NCBI GenBank assembly: GCA_030323885.1
Contig: CM059196.1
Location: 37,116,481-37,180,480, forward strand
DNA: 64,000 nucleotides
Source: Branchipolynoe longqiensis
Lineage: Eukaryota > Annelida > Polychaeta > Phyllodocida > Polynoidae
Direction: 5' to 3'
The position numbers and the translations under genes were made by a program. Below are positions 53,901-59,900 of the stretch, in pieces. Below the pieces are notes generated by a model that saw nothing but the letters and a program-made list of their open reading frames with translations, ran no database searches and was not told the origin of the DNA. The stretch's first letter is position 1; each line of letters starts with the position of its first letter.

Positions 53901-56900
53901 ACTGTCCTGTTCATTAGAGGCGTGGATGGGTGGGTGAAGAATGGTGGTGAAGTTGTCCGGTCGGCACCTGGAGGAGTTGTGTGGCCATGGAGGCAGTTCG
54001 AGTTCGAATCTGGTCACGTGATGTTTTGGCGGGAAATTCGGGTCTGGCTCCTGTAACCGGGCGGCGTGGTTCCATTGTTGCTGCTATGTGGCCCCACCGG
54101 AGTGCCGGGGCCGCTGGTTAGTTTATTCATTTTACGGTAGGGTGGAGTCTGGTCGGTGTGTCGTTTTGAGCCCCCGTGCCTCCACCCGGCGAATTAATCA
54201 TGTTACTATAACATGCACAATTCAAAGGTAATTCTGTCAACTGAACCCTGATTTAGCATGACCCCACTGTTTTTGCGATAACATTTTATGGACCCCGACA
54301 ATTGCATTATCACAGGGTTTCACTATATATATATACATATCCCATTATGAATTATTCACTATTGATTTGGTAGTCTGTATGCCTGTCTTGTGCGGTGTAC
54401 TGACATCTGTGTGAAATTTACATATCACAGGTAGGTGTGGGAAGGTTGAAGAAGATTGAAGATTTATACTGCCCATCATGGATAAGCCTGAATAGACTTG
54501 TTTTCACCATTAGACAGTTTGTCGATAGAAAGCCCGAGCCTACACTTTTACTGACCCATGGGATTTTTAACCTCCCGCACCACATAGACATGGTATAAGA
54601 GCAAATGGCCTTTGATGACGCTGTAAGTTATACACAGCGGTGGAAATCCAAATTGGCAGAGGTGGTGGGGCACGGGGAATCGAACCACCAACCTCCCAGA
54701 TTAGGCGTCCGACCTAGACAAAAGTCAGACACTCTAACCACTCTGCCACAGAGAACACCACAAAGGTTGATTGCATTAGGTAGCCTAGATAGTCTAATGG
54801 TTAGGACGCTGGCCTGGAAATGGTAGAAGTGTGGATTTGAAACCCACTCTAGATGCAACATTACAGATTTGCAGTGAGGTGCACTGACATTCTCATGTGA
54901 AATGCCACATGTACAAGTATGCTCGAGTAAGTTTAAGTTAATTGCATTCCGGAGCCTAGATAGTTTGTTTTTTTCCCTTGAAGATTTATACTGCCTATTA
55001 TGGATAAGTCTGACGAGACTTGTTTTCACCATCAGACAGTTTGTCGATAGAAAGCCCGAGCCTACACTTTTACCGACCCAAGGGATTTTTAACCTCCGAC
55101 ACCGCACATGGTATGAGAGCAACTGGCCTTTGATGTCACTGTAAGTTATAAACAGTGGTGGAAATCCAAATTGGCAGAGGTGGGGGCACGGGGAATCGAA
55201 CCACCGACCTTCAGATTAGGAGTCCGACCTAGAAAGAAGTCAGACACTCTAACCACTCCGCCACAGAGAACACCACGATAGTCTAATGGTTACGCCGCTA
55301 ACCCCGGAATGGTAGAAGTGAGGGTTCGAATCGCACTCTAGGCATAATATTTCCCATTTCCCAATTGTTATGCCGCTAACCTCGGAATGGTAGAAGTGTG
55401 GGTTCGAATCCCACTCTAGATGCATTGTTTCCAATTTTCTAATGGTTAGGCCATTAGCCCCGGAATGGTAGAAATGTTGGTTCGAATCCCACTCTAGAAG
55501 CAATGTTTACCATTTTCTAATAGTTAGGCCACTCTCTCCAGCCCATGAGGTTCATCGTCATTACTTAATGTCGTCGGTGGTCACAAAATAACCGGTGTTT
55601 CCAACGCTGAGTTTTCAAACTGATTGTCAGTAAAGAATTAACCCACATTGACGATGTTGAAATGTAACTCAGCCTTACTTAAATGATTCAGTTTTGATCA
55701 TTTTAAATCATGTACAATATTTCATTAAATATTGAATAACATTTAGAATCAATGGAAATCTAGATCCACCGTAGTGTGTAGCATCCATAAATGATACAAA
55801 ACCAAGAATTTGTGAACCATCAAACTGTTTTCATGCTTTTCACAGAACACTCGCTGATCCTGACGACTACGTCATTTGGTGCATTTGGCCAGCATTGGGT
55901 GACGCTGGGTGATATAAATAGGGTCGTGTTCAGGGTGAAGGCCTGTCAGGCTGCCAAGGTCCTTCTCGTCGGGAATCCTGGAGACACCGTCGAGACACTC
56001 GAACTTGCCATTGGAGTAGATGGACAGTCAGTAACCTACTCTTGTTTACGTCATTTGTGAACCTTAAGATTCCATCTCTGTCACAATATCACTATGTATG
56101 TATTAGCAACTAGCATGTAGCTCCTGTACGTTTGTAATAGCAACTGGCATGTCACTCCCATGTGTTTGATTGATTGATTGATTGGTGGTTGCTTTACGCC
56201 GTGTCGGCAGCATAGGCCATATTCACGGCGAGAAATGTTTGTTTTTTGTTCAAACCATCGCTTTTACCTGTAAAAGCAGACAATCAATTATGTGCCAATA
56301 GACACTAATTAAATTAGAAAGCTCACAATCATATATCTGTGGTCAAGGGAAACAAATTCCCATAGAAAAAGAAAAGTTTCATTAATAATTAATAGAATCC
56401 ATTTAGTAAACTATATAAGGTGGTACAGTCCAGCTGCCCTCAAAAAGGCTAAAATGTTTTCCTGTTTTACCTTAGTAAAAAGGTCATGCATACTGCCTGC
56501 AGTGTAGAACCGTTGGCGCAGGGCCAAAAAATCAACGCAACTTAGTAAAATGTGTTTGAGTGTCAGTGGGGACTGACACCCAATACATTCAGGGGGAGGT
56601 TCCCCCTTGAGCAGAAAAGCATGTGTAAGCCACGAGTGGCCAACACGGCAGCGGCTAAGGACCACTTGGTCCCGCCGACCTCCCGCATGAGTCTGTGGTG
56701 GCTTTCCCACAGATGGTTCAATTTCTTTAAGTTTATTGATGTTTTCATCCCACTCATGTTGCCATTTGGATTTTATGTGGGTGGCTATTAGTGGTTTCAG
56801 ATCAGAGTGAGGGATCAGACACGGTTCAAGATCACAGTTCAGGGCCTTCTTCGCAGCCCGATCAGCTCGTTCGTTTCCTTGTATGCCAGCATGGCCAGGC

Positions 56901-59900
56901 ACCCAGCACAGGTGGATATCATACCCATCTGTTGTCAGTTGGTTCATTTTATAAATGACCGTTGCTAGAATAGGGTGATTCGTTTTCAGTCCAGCAACAG
57001 CCAGGAGGCAAGAGAACGAATCACTGTATATAACATAGTTAGTGTGGTTGGATACCTCGATACACTCCAAAGCGAGAAGGAGTGCTCGGGCTTCTGCAGT
57101 GAAAATCGAGCTCTGATCGGGCAAACGTACACCAAATTTTTCCCGTCGGCAGACTGCCGCAGCAGCTACCCGGCTTTGGTCTTTCGAACCATCAGTGTAT
57201 ATGGAGAGGTGGTCTGCAAACTGGCCTTGAATCTCTGCATGCAGTCCTTTGTACTCGAGTGGATGTGTCCCAGATTTCCTCAGCTCCGTGAGTCGGAGGA
57301 TAACCGATGGCTTTCTCAACGACCACGGGGGATGTTCTGGGACTTTGGCATCCTCCAACACATCCAAATCCACGCCTAAGGCCTCCAAATGAGGTTTCAT
57401 TCGGAGCCTCAGTGGCCGGATGTAATTTGGCCTGGCTTCATACCTGGATTCGTCATGTTGCTCGAATAGACAATTGTGTGCAGGATTAAAACCTACCGGC
57501 TTCCCTACATGTGTAGGGAAGCCGCTAGTGTTTATTATTTGGAAGTAGAACGTAAAGTATATTGTTTAATTACTCATGCAGGAGAGAACAACACATCGGA
57601 TAGTGTAGTGCTAGAATTAAATCTATATGTTCTTATTACGTGTTATCCAAATTCTATATCCACAGATCGTGGAGTACTCGACTAGTTCAGTTCTGAACTT
57701 TCCTATATTGAAAATAGCACCAGTGTTGCAGTTTTAAAGTGCACCCGGTTTAAAACGGAGCTTTTCACAATGTGCGTGCGCATACATTTCTGCCTGATTG
57801 AGATTGTACCCATGTTTATTAACTTGTTAATTGCTTGTGAACTTGTTAGTGCAGGAAATAATATATACTATCAAGCATAAAATAATCACTACAATGATTC
57901 CTGAAGGAATCCTTGCTTGTCTCGCCCTAGAATTCCAGAGAGCTCCTCCACAGACAGAAGCAAGCCAGAAATTCAGATAAGTTTTCAGGCTCGCCATTCG
58001 ACTTTGACACATGTGCATTGCGAAAAGCCCCGTTTTAAACCAGGTCCTTTTTAAACCGCAACACCGGTCTAATTGTGCCAATATCATTAGCAGAGAACAA
58101 TTGATTGTCTCATGCTGTAAGAAAAGCATCACCGTTTGGAGTTGGCTTGAAATATTGTAACAAACTGCTACACAGACGCACCAGAAGGGATGCCCGAATG
58201 AGTTGAGCGTCCGTCTCCCGTTTTGGTAGATTGTGGCATTCGAACTCACAGGTTCGAACCCTGGCCGAGTCAAACCAATGGCATAAAGATTGATGCTTGT
58301 CACTTTCTATCCAGGTACTTGGCATTATTAGGATAGGGCAAGGAGTGGTTGGCTCAGTGTCAGGATAATGTGACTGAGTGGGATATCAGGCCATGGTGTT
58401 GGTGGCCTGGTCTCCCAGTGGGGCAGCACTAGAAAGTCACCATGAGTGTGCACTGTCACAAGTCGGTACCCGTCCTGATACCACCTTAGATCTTTCCAGG
58501 ACGTAAAGCCCGACAACCAACCAACCAGCTACACAGACCCTTGATTCTGAAAATCTGCCATTGTCTGTCATCCATCGTTAGATAAAAGATTCAACCTGTA
58601 CTACAGTAGCCTGAGTAAGGGTGAAAAATAAATATATATAAAGTGGAGAAAACGTGGGTAAATGAAATGAGAACATCAATTCTTAATCTAAAATGCAAAA
58701 TATATTCTTCACATACCTTGATATATTTACCTGCAACTTTTGAACCCATTGGCAAACTAAGCCCAGAAGATAAATGAACTTTGAAGTTAAAATTGATAGA
58801 GCCCACATATCCACATGGTAGCCATTGGCAGGAACTTGAAAGGTTCCTGGGTAATAATCGAAACTAGGTCAGAAAGCGGTCATTTTCATTGGCTGAGGCA
58901 GTCAGGTTGTACAACCAGTTCATTCAAACATGGTGGATTCACTTCATTGACGCTATCACTTCAAACTGATTTTGTGTAGTTATGCCTTGATATTATGTGA
59001 TTTGAATAATCTAGAGAGTATATGTTGAGGGAAAACATATACAATCAGATTGTAAATATTAGATTTCAATCAATAGAAGGTAGGAATGCCAAACTAAGAC
59101 CATCAACAGTGAGACACATTTCCTCCAACTTTTACATACGGTTGTAATTCACCTCTGAAGAGAGTGAGAGGTGACTCTTTTATCTAATTCATCATCTGTG
59201 TCTTGTTTTGCTCAAAACTATCCAACTTTAACCGATAAAATAATTTAATATTTTTGTGTTTTTTTTAATTTAAAATTTATTCATTTCAGGACGCTACTGA
59301 TTGGGTCAGATGGTACGATCAAGAAGGCTGCTGACACACCGGATGTGCTAGACTGCAACCACTTCCGGTCATTTTGGATACACTGGACATACAACCAGAT
59401 CCATGTGGGGCGTGGGTCTCACATCTATGAACATTACATTCTGAGGTAAAAACACCATTTAGTGATGTAGCTCATACAGTCGCACCCGTCTTCAGCGACC
59501 CCTGTGATCAGCGGACCCCTACCATATGCAGACAGTTTTTCAAATACAGGCTGTCTCTGTTTTGTTGTATTGTCCCTCTGATCACAAGACACCTGCTGTG
59601 TGAACAGGTTAACTACAAAGTCATGACCAGGGGCCGTATGCACCAATCGGTGATAGGCTTAGCCGGAGTTAAGTCGCTAGCCCCGGTTAGCTACCTTAGG
59701 GTAGTGGCGGGTTGGAGAAATGTGTGAATCGGTATGCACCAATGTACTAGCCGGGGCGGATAGCTAACCGTGAGTTTATTTATAGATTTGGGAATTCCCT
59801 CCAGTCGACGATATGAATAACGCCGCCAATGCGGCGGCGGCATTAATATTGGTTCGAATTTAGGGTTAATTTGATTAAATTTCACTTATGGCATATGTAA

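Noticed and set aside
54628..55122. 164-codon minus-strand frame
   Set aside because: It crosses two SINE-B copies and tRNA-like repeats and has no domain.
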